DNA of 13,618 bases, from NCBI GenBank assembly GCA_964513675.1, contig CAZEOD010000053.1, positions 1 to 13,618 on the forward strand, in the 5' to 3' direction. The notes under the pieces are model-generated. The model searched no databases. It was not told the DNA's origin and saw only the letters and a list, made by a program, of their open reading frames with translations. Source of the stretch: CALFVT01 sp964513675 (lineage in GTDB: Bacteria > Pseudomonadota > Alphaproteobacteria > Caulobacterales > Maricaulaceae). Below are positions 6,094 to 13,596 of the stretch, in pieces (the first letter of the stretch is position 1; each line of letters begins with the position of its first letter). Made by a program: the position numbers and the translations under genes.

Positions 6094-7242
6094 ATGGCAA
6101 TAGCCACCAAACCGGCAACTCGGCCGGCTAATCCGCGTTTTTCAAGCGGACCGACGGCCAAACGGCCCGGATGGAAAATTGAAAACCTCAAAACAGATGT
6201 ATTAGGCCGCTCTCATAGATCGGCTTTGGGTAAAGAGCGCTTAAAATATGCGATTGATCTGACCCGCGAAATTTTGGATGTCCCCGCAGATTACCGTATT
6301 GGTATTGTCCCCGCCTCTGATACAGGCGCGGTAGAAATGGCGATGTGGTCTTTACTGGGCCCGCGCGGCGTTGATGTTGCGGCTTGGGAGAGCTTTGGCT
6401 CCGGCTGGATCACAGATGCACAGCAGCAACTCCCGCTTGATGACCTGCGTATTCTTAAGGGTGATTACGGAGTCTTGCCAGAGCTTGAAAAATATACAGG
6501 CGACCGAGATTTAGTCTTCACATGGAACGGCACAACCTCCGGCGTTAAAATCGCAAATGCAGATTTCATTCCCGATGACCGTGATGGCCTGACAATTTGC
6601 GATGCAACCTCTGCGGCTTTTGCCCAAGAGATTGATTGGAAAAAAGTCGATGTTTTGACCTTTAGCTGGCAGAAAGTTATGGGCAGCGAAGCCGCTCACG
6701 GCATGCTCATCCTTTCACCGCGCGCTGTTGAACGCCTTGAGAGTTACACGCCGCCATGGCCAATGCCAAAAATATTTCGCCTGACAAAAGGCGGAAAAAT
6801 CAATGAAGGTATTTTCAAAGGCGCGACAATTAACACGCCGTCTATGCTCGCCACGGAAGATTATATTGATGCGCTCGAATGGGCAAAATCCATTGGCGGT
6901 AAAGAGGCCCTTCTCAAGCGAGCTGATGATAATGCGCAGGTTTTATTTGATTGGATTGAGCGCACATCATGGATTGAAAACCTCGCGAAAGATCGCGCCA
7001 CATGGTCAAATACCGGTGTCTGCATGGTCTTTAATGATGACCGAATTAGTGACCCTGCGGCTTTTGCAAAAGCCTTTGTTGCCTTACTCGGAGAAGAAGG
7101 CGTTGCCCTTGATTTTGGCGCTTACCGCGATGCCCCTGCGGGTCTTCGTATCTGGGCTGGCTCTGCGGTAGAAAAGTCCAATATCGACGCTTTACTGCCA
7201 TGGCTTGATTGGGCGTTTGAAACGCTCATCGCCCAAAACTAG
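6094..7242 (+). CDS. serC: Phosphoserine aminotransferase SerC
   Basis: SerC is the cytosolic PLP enzyme that transaminates 3-phosphohydroxypyruvate with glutamate to phosphoserine, the second step of serine synthesis (and acts similarly in PLP synthesis where that pathway exists). The ATG at 6094 is chosen over in-frame TTG/GTG codons at 6058/6061 because GGAG (6082-6085) lies 8 bases upstream and the protein then starts MAIATKPATRPANPRFSSGP as in alphaproteobacterial homologues; it has 382 residues. The PLP lysine is K194 in TFSWQKVMGSEAAHG, the cofactor aspartate is D170 in ICDATSAA, and substrate-binding stretches include GPTAKRPGW (19-27), the GRSHRS motif (38-43) and WNGTTSG (144-150). 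It is followed 105 bases later by serA, giving the usual alphaproteobacterial serC-serA operon. Confidence 0.97.
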   Translation: MAIATKPATRPANPRFSSGPTAKRPGWKIENLKTDVLGRSHRSALGKERLKYAIDLTREILDVPADYRIGIVPASDTGAVEMAMWSLLGPRGVDVAAWESFGSGWITDAQQQLPLDDLRILKGDYGVLPELEKYTGDRDLVFTWNGTTSGVKIANADFIPDDRDGLTICDATSAAFAQEIDWKKVDVLTFSWQKVMGSEAAHGMLILSPRAVERLESYTPPWPMPKIFRLTKGGKINEGIFKGATINTPSMLATEDYIDALEWAKSIGGKEALLKRADDNAQVLFDWIERTSWIENLAKDRATWSNTGVCMVFNDDRISDPAAFAKAFVALLGEEGVALDFGAYRDAPAGLRIWAGSAVEKSNIDALLPWLDWAFETLIAQN

Positions 7243-7263
7243 GCCTTATATTTCATATTTTAA

Positions 7264-7335
7264 CGCTCAAATCTTGGACACTGCCCAAAGCGGCTCGCCC
7301 GTCCATAGGTTGAGCGCCCTAAAAGCTACTTTTAG
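7264..7335 (+). other. Two-hairpin structured spacer between serC and serA
   Basis: Two predicted stems fill the serC-serA gap. The first pairs CGCTCAA (7264-7270) with TTGAGCG (7310-7316) and, after a symmetric 4x4 internal loop, TGGAC (7275-7279) with GTCCA (7301-7305), leaving a 21-base apical loop that can form GCC (7283-7285)/GGC (7292-7294). The second is a perfect CTAAAAG (7319-7325)/CTTTTAG (7329-7335) hairpin directly before the serA ribosome-binding region. No U-run follows, so an RNA-processing, stability or translational role is more likely than termination. Confidence 0.5.
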
Positions 7336-7347
7336 AAAGCTATTACA

Positions 7348-8922
7348 ATGCCAAAAGTTCTTATTGCTGATAAAATGTCCGTTTCAGCCACGGAAAGTTT
7401 TAAAAATCGCGGCGTCGATGTCGATGTCATTACAGGCTTGTCCAAAGAGGAATTAATTAAAATTATTCCTGAATATGACGGCCTTGCCATTCGCTCCTCC
7501 ACACGGCCTGACGCCGAAATCATGGCCGCCGCTAAAAATCTGAAAGTCATTGGCCGCGCGGGTATCGGGGTAGATAATATCGACCTTAAAGCCGCTACAG
7601 ACCAGGGCGTTGTTGTCATGAACACACCTTTCGGAAATGCCATTACAACAGCCGAACATGCGATTGCCATGCTATTCTCAGCCGCGCGGCAAATTCCGTC
7701 TGCCAGCGCACGAACGCAAAATGGCGAATGGCCAAAGTCTGACTATAAAGGTGTTGAGCTGTTTAATAAAACGCTCGGCGTGATTGGCTGCGGTAATATC
7801 GGTGCGCTTGTTGTCGAGCGGGCCTTGGGCCTTAAAATGAAAGTCATTGCGTTTGACCCTTATCTAACCCAAGAGCGCGCCGTTAAACTCGGCGTCACCA
7901 AGGTCGAGCTTGATGAGCTGTTCCAGCAAGCCGATGCGATTACCTTGCACACACCGCTTGTTGAAAGCACAAAAGGCATTGTCTCACGCGAGCGCCTTGG
8001 CATGACGAAAAAAGGGGTCATTATTGTTAATTGCGCGCGCGGCGGACTTGTCGATGAAACCGCTTTAAAAGACGCGCTAGATGCCGGTCACGTCCGCGCG
8101 GCCGCTCTGGATGTTTATGAAATTGAACCCGCTAAAGATAATATTCTATTTGGGACGAAAAACTTTATCGCCACTCCTCACCTTGGCGCCTCAACGCTCG
8201 AAGCCCAAGAAAATGTAGCCGTGCAAGTGGCTGAACAAATGGCTGATTACTTGCTAACGGGGGCCGTTTCTAATGCGCTTAATACGCCGTCTATTTCTGC
8301 CGAAGAAGCCCCGCGTCTTAAGCCATTTGTTGACCTTGCAGATAAACTGGGCAGCATGATGGGGCAACTGCTTCATGATCCCGTTAAGAACATCGAATTG
8401 ACCTATAAAGGCGCTGTGTCAGAGCTTAATACAAACCCGATGAGCGCCGCCGCATTGGCCGGACTTCTTAAGACAGCCATGCCCGAAGTGAATATGGTCT
8501 CAGCGCCTGTCCTCGCCAAAGAGCGCGGCATTGAACTCAAAGAAAGCTTTGTCGCAGAAGCCGAGCGGGCCGACAGCCTTATACGTATTATGGTTGAAAC
8601 GGCTGAACGTAAATTTGCGATTGTCGGGACTATTTACCGCGGAGAGCCGCGCATTGTCCGCCTCTTTGGTGTCCCGATGGATGCCGCATTTGACCCGCAT
8701 CTGCTTTATATTCGTAATGACGACAAACCCGGTTTCATTGGTAAGCTTGGTAATTTATTAGGCGAAGCGAAAGTCAATATTGCAACCTTTTATCTTGGCC
8801 GCATGGATAAAGGCGGTGAAGCCGTTTGCCTTGTGTCGATCGACTCTGCCGTGCCTGAAGATGTGCAAAACGCCATTAAAGACCTTGATGATGTCAAAAT
8901 TGTCGACAGTGTTGAGCTTTAA
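7348..8922 (+). CDS. serA: D-3-phosphoglycerate dehydrogenase SerA
   Basis: SerA oxidises 3-phosphoglycerate to 3-phosphohydroxypyruvate with NAD+, the first committed step of serine synthesis. The 524-residue protein is the long, type I form: substrate-binding domain (1-98 and about 290-318), NAD-binding Rossmann domain with GCGNIG (147-152) and D170, the intervening ASB domain (about 320-448) and a C-terminal ACT domain (about 450-524, starting LLYIRNDDKPGFIG) that can bind serine. Catalytic residues are R231 in NCARGG, E260 in DVYEIEP and H278 in ATPHLGAS. The ribosome-binding site is weak (AGAAAG, 7334-7339) and lies beside the second spacer hairpin, so its translation may be controlled by that structure. 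It is co-directional with serC. Confidence 0.98.
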   Translation: MPKVLIADKMSVSATESFKNRGVDVDVITGLSKEELIKIIPEYDGLAIRSSTRPDAEIMAAAKNLKVIGRAGIGVDNIDLKAATDQGVVVMNTPFGNAITTAEHAIAMLFSAARQIPSASARTQNGEWPKSDYKGVELFNKTLGVIGCGNIGALVVERALGLKMKVIAFDPYLTQERAVKLGVTKVELDELFQQADAITLHTPLVESTKGIVSRERLGMTKKGVIIVNCARGGLVDETALKDALDAGHVRAAALDVYEIEPAKDNILFGTKNFIATPHLGASTLEAQENVAVQVAEQMADYLLTGAVSNALNTPSISAEEAPRLKPFVDLADKLGSMMGQLLHDPVKNIELTYKGAVSELNTNPMSAAALAGLLKTAMPEVNMVSAPVLAKERGIELKESFVAEAERADSLIRIMVETAERKFAIVGTIYRGEPRIVRLFGVPMDAAFDPHLLYIRNDDKPGFIGKLGNLLGEAKVNIATFYLGRMDKGGEAVCLVSIDSAVPEDVQNAIKDLDDVKIVDSVEL

Positions 8923-8947
8923 GCCGCTATAAAACCACTATAAATCA

Positions 8948-8980
8948 CTGTAACGCGCGGTCGTACTCCGCGAGTTACAG
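8948..8980 (+). terminator. Strong 33-base palindrome after serA, probable terminator
   Basis: CTGTAAC (8948-8954) pairs with GTTACAG (8974-8980) and, past one G/A mismatch, CGCGG (8956-8960) pairs with CCGCG (8968-8972), leaving a 7-base loop. The stem starts 25 bases after the serA stop, where a terminator is expected, but no U-tract follows, so it may be a non-canonical terminator, an mRNA-end stabiliser or a protein-binding palindrome. Confidence 0.55.
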
Positions 8981-9007
8981 GCCCGCATATTTGCAATCGA
9001 GGGATTA

Positions 9008-9091
9008 TTGACGGCGATATGTTAGCCGTAAAATAATTGTGACGGCATTTAACCTTTAAAAATTGCAATATATCAGAATCGGGCCTATAGC
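9008..9091 (+). promoter_or_regulatory. Candidate purA promoter region
   Basis: Two weak options: TTGACG (9008-9013) with TAAAAT (9029-9034), spacer 15; or TTGCAA (9063-9068) with TATAGC (9086-9091), spacer 17. The first overlaps a small ACGGC/GCCGT hairpin (9011-9015/9025-9029). Neither is strong. Confidence 0.3.
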
Positions 9092-9155
9092 CTCTCCGTA
9101 ATTTGTCAGGTGCGGAACTTTGATCTCGCGCCTCTTTCATGATTAGGAAAATGTC

Positions 9156-10448
9156 ATGGCCAATGTTGTCGTTGTTGGCTCCCAATGGGGAGACGAAGGA
9201 AAAGGTAAAATCGTTGACTGGCTCTCAAGCCGCGCAGATGTTGTCGTGCGGTTTCAAGGCGGGCATAATGCTGGCCACACGCTCGTCGTTGACGGCGAGA
9301 CCTATAAGCTCAGCCTCTTGCCCTCTGGCGTTGTGCGCGGCGGTAAATTATCGGTCATTGGCAATGGCGTTGTCCTGAACCCATGGGCCTTCCTTGAGGA
9401 AGTCAAAAAAATCAAACTTCAAGGCGTTGATATTTCGCCGGATAATTTAGTGATTTCGGAATCCACAACCTTAATATTACCGCTCCATAGCGAGCTTGAC
9501 GGCATTCGCGAAAATCAAGCGGACGGCATTAAAATCGGAACAACACGGCGCGGTATTGGCCCCGCTTATGAAGATAAAGTCGCGCGCCGCGCTATTCGGG
9601 TCTGTGATCTTAAAGACGGCGAAGATTTGATGGGCCGGATTCAAAACTTACTCCACCACCATAATGCCCTACGTAAAGGCCTTGGTCACGATCCGATTGA
9701 TGCGGATAAGCTCCACGCAGAGCTTATTGATATCGCGCCTAAAATCCTGCCTTTCGTTGCGCCGGTTTGGAAAACACTCGACGAAGCGAACCGCGCTGAA
9801 AAACGGATTTTATTTGAAGGCGCACAGGGCGCCATGCTCGATATCGACCACGGCACATATCCATTCGTCACATCCTCAAATACCATCGCCGGACAAGCGG
9901 CTGCGGGGTCCGGCATGGGGCCAAACGCCCTTAATTATGTGCTCGGGATCACAAAAGCCTACACCACACGCGTCGGCGAAGGCCCCTTCCCAACAGAACT
10001 TAAAGACGACATCGGCCAACGCCTTGGTGAGAGAGGCCATGAATTTGGCACAGTCACAGGACGGCAAAGGCGCTGCGGCTGGTTTGATGCGGTCATGGTG
10101 CGCCAAGCGATTGTTACGGGCGGCATTACCGGTATCTCATTGACCAAATTAGATGTCCTTGACGGCTTTCCAGAACTTAAGATCTGCACAGGCTATAAGA
10201 TAGCAGGGCAGACTTTACGTCACCTCCCCGCCGGGATCCATGCACAGGCGGCTGTTGAGCCGATTTATGAAAGTCTTGAAGGCTGGCAAGGATCAACACG
10301 CGGCGCGCGCTCTTGGGCTGACCTTCCGGCGCAAGCGGTGAAATATGTTCGCCGCGTCGAGGAGCTTATCGGCTGTCCCGTTTCTATGGTCTCAACCTCG
10401 CCGGAGCGCGAAGATGTGATCTTAATGCGCGATCCATTTAAAGCCTAA
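9156..10448 (+). CDS. purA: Adenylosuccinate synthetase PurA
   Basis: PurA condenses IMP and aspartate using GTP to form adenylosuccinate, the first step from IMP to AMP, in the cytosol. The 430-residue length is normal. Diagnostic motifs are QWGDEGKGK (10-18) with catalytic D13, GGHNAGHTLV (35-44) with catalytic H41, TTRRGIGPAYEDK for IMP binding, EGAQGAMLDIDHGTYPF, and VTGRQRRCGWFDAV with the arginine loop. The ATG at 9156 has AGGAAA (9145-9150) 5 bases upstream; an out-of-frame ATG at 9151 is ignored. It is a single-gene unit: serA ends 233 bases upstream after a palindrome, and a lipoprotein gene converges downstream. Confidence 0.98.
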   Translation: MANVVVVGSQWGDEGKGKIVDWLSSRADVVVRFQGGHNAGHTLVVDGETYKLSLLPSGVVRGGKLSVIGNGVVLNPWAFLEEVKKIKLQGVDISPDNLVISESTTLILPLHSELDGIRENQADGIKIGTTRRGIGPAYEDKVARRAIRVCDLKDGEDLMGRIQNLLHHHNALRKGLGHDPIDADKLHAELIDIAPKILPFVAPVWKTLDEANRAEKRILFEGAQGAMLDIDHGTYPFVTSSNTIAGQAAAGSGMGPNALNYVLGITKAYTTRVGEGPFPTELKDDIGQRLGERGHEFGTVTGRQRRCGWFDAVMVRQAIVTGGITGISLTKLDVLDGFPELKICTGYKIAGQTLRHLPAGIHAQAAVEPIYESLEGWQGSTRGARSWADLPAQAVKYVRRVEELIGCPVSMVSTSPEREDVILMRDPFKA

Positions 10449-10482
10449 ACAAGCGGCCCTTAATTGGGCTTCACCCATATTT

Positions 10483-10497
10483 TAAGCGCGACGCTTA
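10483..10497. terminator. Possible terminator hairpin between purA and the convergent lipoprotein gene
   Basis: TAAGCG (10483-10488) and CGCTTA (10492-10497) form a perfect stem with a 3-base loop midway between the convergent stops. GCCC/GGGC around the TTAATT at 10460-10465 offers a second small stem. Neither has a U-tract downstream. Confidence 0.35.
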
Positions 10498-10520
10498 TAG
10501 ATAACGCTTAGATGGTGCGC

Positions 10521-11132
10521 CTAAATATCTGTGCGTGATTTTTGCGCTTTTTCTAGCTCTTCTAGCAAGCCTTCGTGAATATCGCTTGTATCACCGCCGC
10601 CAAACACCACAGCGCCGGAGCTATAGGTCGTGCCAAAACTTTCAGCCGCCGTCACCGTTTGCGCCAGGGCCGAGATGAAATCATCTTCGGTTAAGCTCGC
10701 GAGCGGATGAATAAAGACCGACCAAACAAGGTCATTAGCAAGCGCATATCGCGCATCTAAAACTGCATCATAATTCGCTTGTAACATACGCTCCATCACG
10801 CCTTCGGGGAGTGCTGCAACTTGAATGATAGGCGAAATAAGCCGCATCCGATTGGCGCGATCATCATAGACCATCATCATTTCGCGCTCGGTAATTTTAA
10901 ACACCACGCTATTGCCATTGACGATAGCCTCGTCATCAAGGCGCTGGATGATCTCTGCCAATATTTCGCCTGTCATAGCACTCGCTTGGTTGCCTTCAGA
11001 ATCCGGCGTTTCTGATATTTCACCCTCAGAAATAACCGGCGGGCTATCCTCTGTTTGCGCCTGTGAACAGGCTGACATGCTATAGCCTATAGCGAGAATA
11101 ATCGATAAAAAGAGCTGGCGAGAGAGTGACAT
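10521..11132 (-). CDS. Lipoprotein with probable YbjN/T3SS-chaperone-like fold, unknown function
   Basis: A 203-residue protein with a lipoprotein signal (hydrophobic 7-18, SMSAC with Cys22), then a polar linker rich in Ser, Glu and Pro (23-50) and a globular domain (about 52-183). The globular part reads like the YbjN/CesT chaperone-like fold: a first helix (GEILAEIIQRLD), strands (NSVVFKITEREMMMVYDD, RMRLISPIIQVA), helix (GVMERMLQANYDAVLDARYAL), strand (LVWSVFIHPL) and a last long helix (LTEDDFISALAQTVTAAESFG), ending in an acidic/basic tail. This is fold recognition by eye, not a motif match. The ATG has AAGGA 7 bases upstream, inside the loop of a small hairpin. It is alone on its strand, between convergent purA and the divergent transporter gene. 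Confidence 0.8.
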   Translation of the reverse strand: MSLSRQLFLSIILAIGYSMSACSQAQTEDSPPVISEGEISETPDSEGNQASAMTGEILAEIIQRLDDEAIVNGNSVVFKITEREMMMVYDDRANRMRLISPIIQVAALPEGVMERMLQANYDAVLDARYALANDLVWSVFIHPLASLTEDDFISALAQTVTAAESFGTTYSSGAVVFGGGDTSDIHEGLLEELEKAQKSRTDI

Positions 11133-11148
11133 ATGAAAATCCTTTCAT
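11133..11148 (-). promoter_or_regulatory. Hairpin presenting the Shine-Dalgarno of the lipoprotein gene
   Basis: ATGAAA (11133-11138) and TTTCAT (11143-11148) are inverted repeats; on the minus strand the loop between them is GGAT, part of the ribosome-binding site directly before the ATG at 11132. It could slightly modulate initiation or be coincidental. Confidence 0.3.
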
Positions 11149-11387
11149 CGCAAACTTGACGGCATCACACTTCATACGCAAGGCAAAACCGCTCACATCT
11201 TCGCGAGAGCCGCGCGCTATGCGTGATCGCCGCCGCCACGTCAGGCGAGTCATAAAATAGCAAGGCTCATTTAATCTCTTTATGCGGCTTGATATTGCGG
11301 CGCTTAGGCGGCGGCGCGAGTCAAAACATCTCAAAACTATATTTGGGAATTGACCCTGTTGCTTATCACTGACAAGGGAGCCATATT

Positions 11388-12323
11388 ATGAATAACGCCC
11401 CATCATATAATATGAGCCGCCCGGTCTTTCTCGCATATGCTGCATTGTTGATACTTGTCTGGGGCTCAGCCTTCACCATGGTCGATGTCGCCGTCATCAG
11501 CCTGTCGCCGATTTGGCTGGTCGCGAGCCGCATCGCACTGGCAGCGGTTTTAGTGACCGCCTATATTCACATCAAAGGCTTACGCCTGCCGAAATTATCC
11601 GACGCCCGCTGGCGATGGTATGCCGTTATGGGAACAACTGGCATGGTCGTGCCTTTCTTCTTGATCGGTGAAGGGCAGAGAACCATTGATAGCGGAATTT
11701 CCGCAATTTTGATCGGCGCGATGCCGTTGATTACAATTATCCTCGCCCATTTTTTCACAGAAGAGCGCATGACGCCAACCAAGCTTCTCGGCTTTGTCAT
11801 TGGCTTTTGCGGCATTATTATTCTCTTTCTACCCAAGAATTTCAGCCTCAGCCTTGTCGCAGATTGGAAAGCGCAATCCCTCGTTTTATCCGCAGCCTTT
11901 TGTTACGGCCTGACAACGGTGACAGCCAAACGCGCACCCAAGACAGATTCCGAAGTCGGCGCAGCAATGATGCTCATTTGCGGGGCGATTATTGCGATGG
12001 TTTGGGCCTTTGCGGAAGGTATCCCGTCCAGCCCGCCAGACCCGATTGCTTATTGGATGGTCTTAGGGTTAGCCATTGGCTCCACAGGCATTGCGACGAT
12101 TATCTATCTTCATATGATTGACGTGAAAGGCCCCACGACCCTCGCGGCCATTAATTATTTTGTGCCTGTCGCCTCGGTTTTATTTGGCGTGTGGTTATTA
12201 AATGAAAAAATCACATTACAAGTTATTATGGCTTTTATCACCATCATCATCGGCGTGATGGTCTCGCGTATTGCGCCTTCACGGCCAAATCTTACGCCAA
12301 AACCAACATCCAAAGCGCCTTAA
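11388..12323 (+). CDS. DMT-superfamily transporter with two EamA domains
   Basis: A 311-residue inner-membrane protein with about ten hydrophobic segments and the internal duplication typical of EamA/RhaT-type drug/metabolite transporters, which usually export amino acids or other small metabolites. The first repeat begins with AALLILVWGSAFTMV (18-32) and ends near LGFVIGFCGIIILFL (134-148); the second runs from about 163 (SLVLSAAFCYGLTTV) to MAFITIIIGVMVSRI (281-295) and contains the characteristic INYFVPVASVLFGVWLLNE (255-273). AAGGGAG lies 7 bases before the ATG. Substrate is not predictable. The TAA stop overlaps the convergent thiD stop by four bases, leaving no room for a terminator between them. 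Confidence 0.93.
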   Translation: MNNAPSYNMSRPVFLAYAALLILVWGSAFTMVDVAVISLSPIWLVASRIALAAVLVTAYIHIKGLRLPKLSDARWRWYAVMGTTGMVVPFFLIGEGQRTIDSGISAILIGAMPLITIILAHFFTEERMTPTKLLGFVIGFCGIIILFLPKNFSLSLVADWKAQSLVLSAAFCYGLTTVTAKRAPKTDSEVGAAMMLICGAIIAMVWAFAEGIPSSPPDPIAYWMVLGLAIGSTGIATIIYLHMIDVKGPTTLAAINYFVPVASVLFGVWLLNEKITLQVIMAFITIIIGVMVSRIAPSRPNLTPKPTSKAP

Positions 12324-13240
12324 TTTTTAGGTGACATCAGCCCCTTAAGTCCGGCAAAGGCCCCGCCCTCTTTGGGCGCAGCGGCCTCCTCTTGCGCCTC
12401 ATCGGCCTTGGCCAATAGCCCATGATTAAGCGGGCCATGTCCGCCGCCAAGTTTCGGTGCGGTGCGGATCGCTTCAAAGACAAAATCGCGCGCTGATAGC
12501 ACGGCTTCATCCAGCGGCGTGCCCATCGCCATGCCCGCCGCAACGGCGCTCGCCAGTGTGCAGCCCGTCCCGTGGGTATGGCGGCTGTGAAGCCGCGGGC
12601 CGGACATAAGGTTGTTCCCGTCCTCTGATACCAAAATATCAAAAATCATCTTGCTGTCCAAATGCCCGCCCTTCATCAGCGCTGCGTAAGCGCCCATCTC
12701 TAGCAGAATCTCGCCCGCCTTCGTCATGTCATCTGTGTCGTCAATTTTAAGCCCCGTCAGCAATTCAGCCTCGGGTATGTTCGGCGTAATTAAATCGCAA
12801 ACCGGCAAGAGCGTGGTTTTCAGCGCCTCTACAGCCTCTGCGTCCAACAGGCTATCGCCGCTCGTTGCGACCATAACGGGATCAAGAATAACAAAGGCGT
12901 CGATATCGTCGATCTCTTTCGCTACAGCCTCTATAATCTCCGCCGTGCCGAGCATGCCGATCTTAATAACATCCGCGCCAATATCGCACATAACCGATTG
13001 AATTTGCGCCGCAACCATATCCGCAGGCAGCATATGCACCGCCTGCACACCGAGCGTATTTTGCGCCGTCACCGCCGTGACCGCGCTCATGCTATAGGCC
13101 CCATAGGCCGCGCAGGTTTTTATATCCGCCTGCACTCCCGCCCCGCCGCCAGAATCAGAGCCGGCAATGATAAGCACGCGCGGTGTTGGGTTTTCGATGT
13201 CTGGGGTGTCGGTGGTCATAATAAACTCGTCGCTTGTCAC
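12320..13240 (-). CDS. thiD: Hydroxymethylpyrimidine/phosphomethylpyrimidine kinase ThiD
   Basis: ThiD is a cytosolic ribokinase-fold enzyme that phosphorylates HMP and then HMP-P to HMP-PP, which is joined to the thiazole to form thiamine phosphate. Key motifs are AGSDSGGGAGVQADIKT (26-42), the DPVMVATSGDSLL stretch (120-132) and the anion-hole GTGC (224-227, HTHGTGCTLASA). The longest frame starts at a GTG (13240), but the ATG at 13219 (MTTDTPDIE) is equally plausible, with GACGAG upstream; this would give 299 residues. The family is usually about 265, and the extra ~30 C-terminal residues (after LLAK) form an Ala/Glu-rich then Gly-rich tail. No TPP riboswitch is visible in the 45 bases before it, unlike the thiC unit. 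A GIY-YIG gene is divergent upstream. Confidence 0.96.
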   Translation of the reverse strand: MTSDEFIMTTDTPDIENPTPRVLIIAGSDSGGGAGVQADIKTCAAYGAYSMSAVTAVTAQNTLGVQAVHMLPADMVAAQIQSVMCDIGADVIKIGMLGTAEIIEAVAKEIDDIDAFVILDPVMVATSGDSLLDAEAVEALKTTLLPVCDLITPNIPEAELLTGLKIDDTDDMTKAGEILLEMGAYAALMKGGHLDSKMIFDILVSEDGNNLMSGPRLHSRHTHGTGCTLASAVAAGMAMGTPLDEAVLSARDFVFEAIRTAPKLGGGHGPLNHGLLAKADEAQEEAAAPKEGGAFAGLKGLMSPKN

Positions 13241-13285
13241 AGGAGCCTGCTTGTAATCACAGACATCACTGCGTTATCAAACCCT

Positions 13286-13576
13286 ATGTTTTACGTCTAT
13301 ATAATTACGAATAAGCCAAAGGGAACGCTCTATATCGGCCAAAGTGATGATATTGTAAAACCTATGTGGGAGCATAAGCAAAAGACACGGTCTGGCTTTG
13401 CATCACAGTATAATTTGACACATCTTGTCTGGTTTGAAAGCTTTGAGACGCGTGAAGCCGCTTTTGTAACAGAACGGCGGATGAAAAAATGGAACCGGTT
13501 GTGGAAGATAAATATAATAGAAGCCCGAAATCCAAATGGGGACGATTTAACAGAAACATTGTCAATTATAAGGTAA
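13286..13576 (+). CDS. Small GIY-YIG-domain protein, catalytic arginine apparently lost
   Basis: A 96-residue single-domain protein of the bacterial GIY-YIG (UPF0213/YhbQ-like) family. It shows FYVYIITNKPKGTLYIGQS (2-20, the GIY and YIG strands), WEHK (28-31), and ERRMKKWNRLWKINIIE (63-79) with the metal-binding glutamate E63. Homologues read DLVRRVWEHK; here the same stretch is DIVKPMWEHK, so the arginine four residues before the histidine, equivalent to R27 of I-TevI, is Pro26. Unless the pairing shifts, nuclease activity should be lost or changed. The ATG at 13286 is chosen because homologous sequence begins there; the frame runs upstream to 12998 but that part overlaps thiD on the other strand. 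A REP-like palindrome follows the stop within 5 bases. Confidence 0.88.
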   Translation: MFYVYIITNKPKGTLYIGQSDDIVKPMWEHKQKTRSGFASQYNLTHLVWFESFETREAAFVTERRMKKWNRLWKINIIEARNPNGDDLTETLSIIR

Positions 13577-13580
13577 AGAG

Positions 13581-13596
13581 TCCCGCCTTCGCGGGA
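13581..13596. repeat. REP-like palindrome after the GIY-YIG gene
   Basis: TCCCGC (13581-13586) and GCGGGA (13591-13596) form a 6-bp stem with a CTTC loop, followed by ATGGACGG. This matches in type the dispersed TTCCCGCCTTCGCGGGAA-class palindromes found in many copies in proteobacterial genomes. It could also act as a terminator of the GIY-YIG gene, but lacks a U-tract and continues toward the window edge. Confidence 0.55.

Noticed and set aside
11080..11334. 84-residue minus-strand frame upstream of the lipoprotein gene
   Set aside because: Arg-rich, overlaps the lipoprotein start in another frame, no recognisable features.
12998..13285. Upstream in-frame extension of the GIY-YIG gene to 192 residues
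   Set aside because: The extra part lies antisense to thiD and has Arg/His-rich shadow composition; family similarity begins at 13286.
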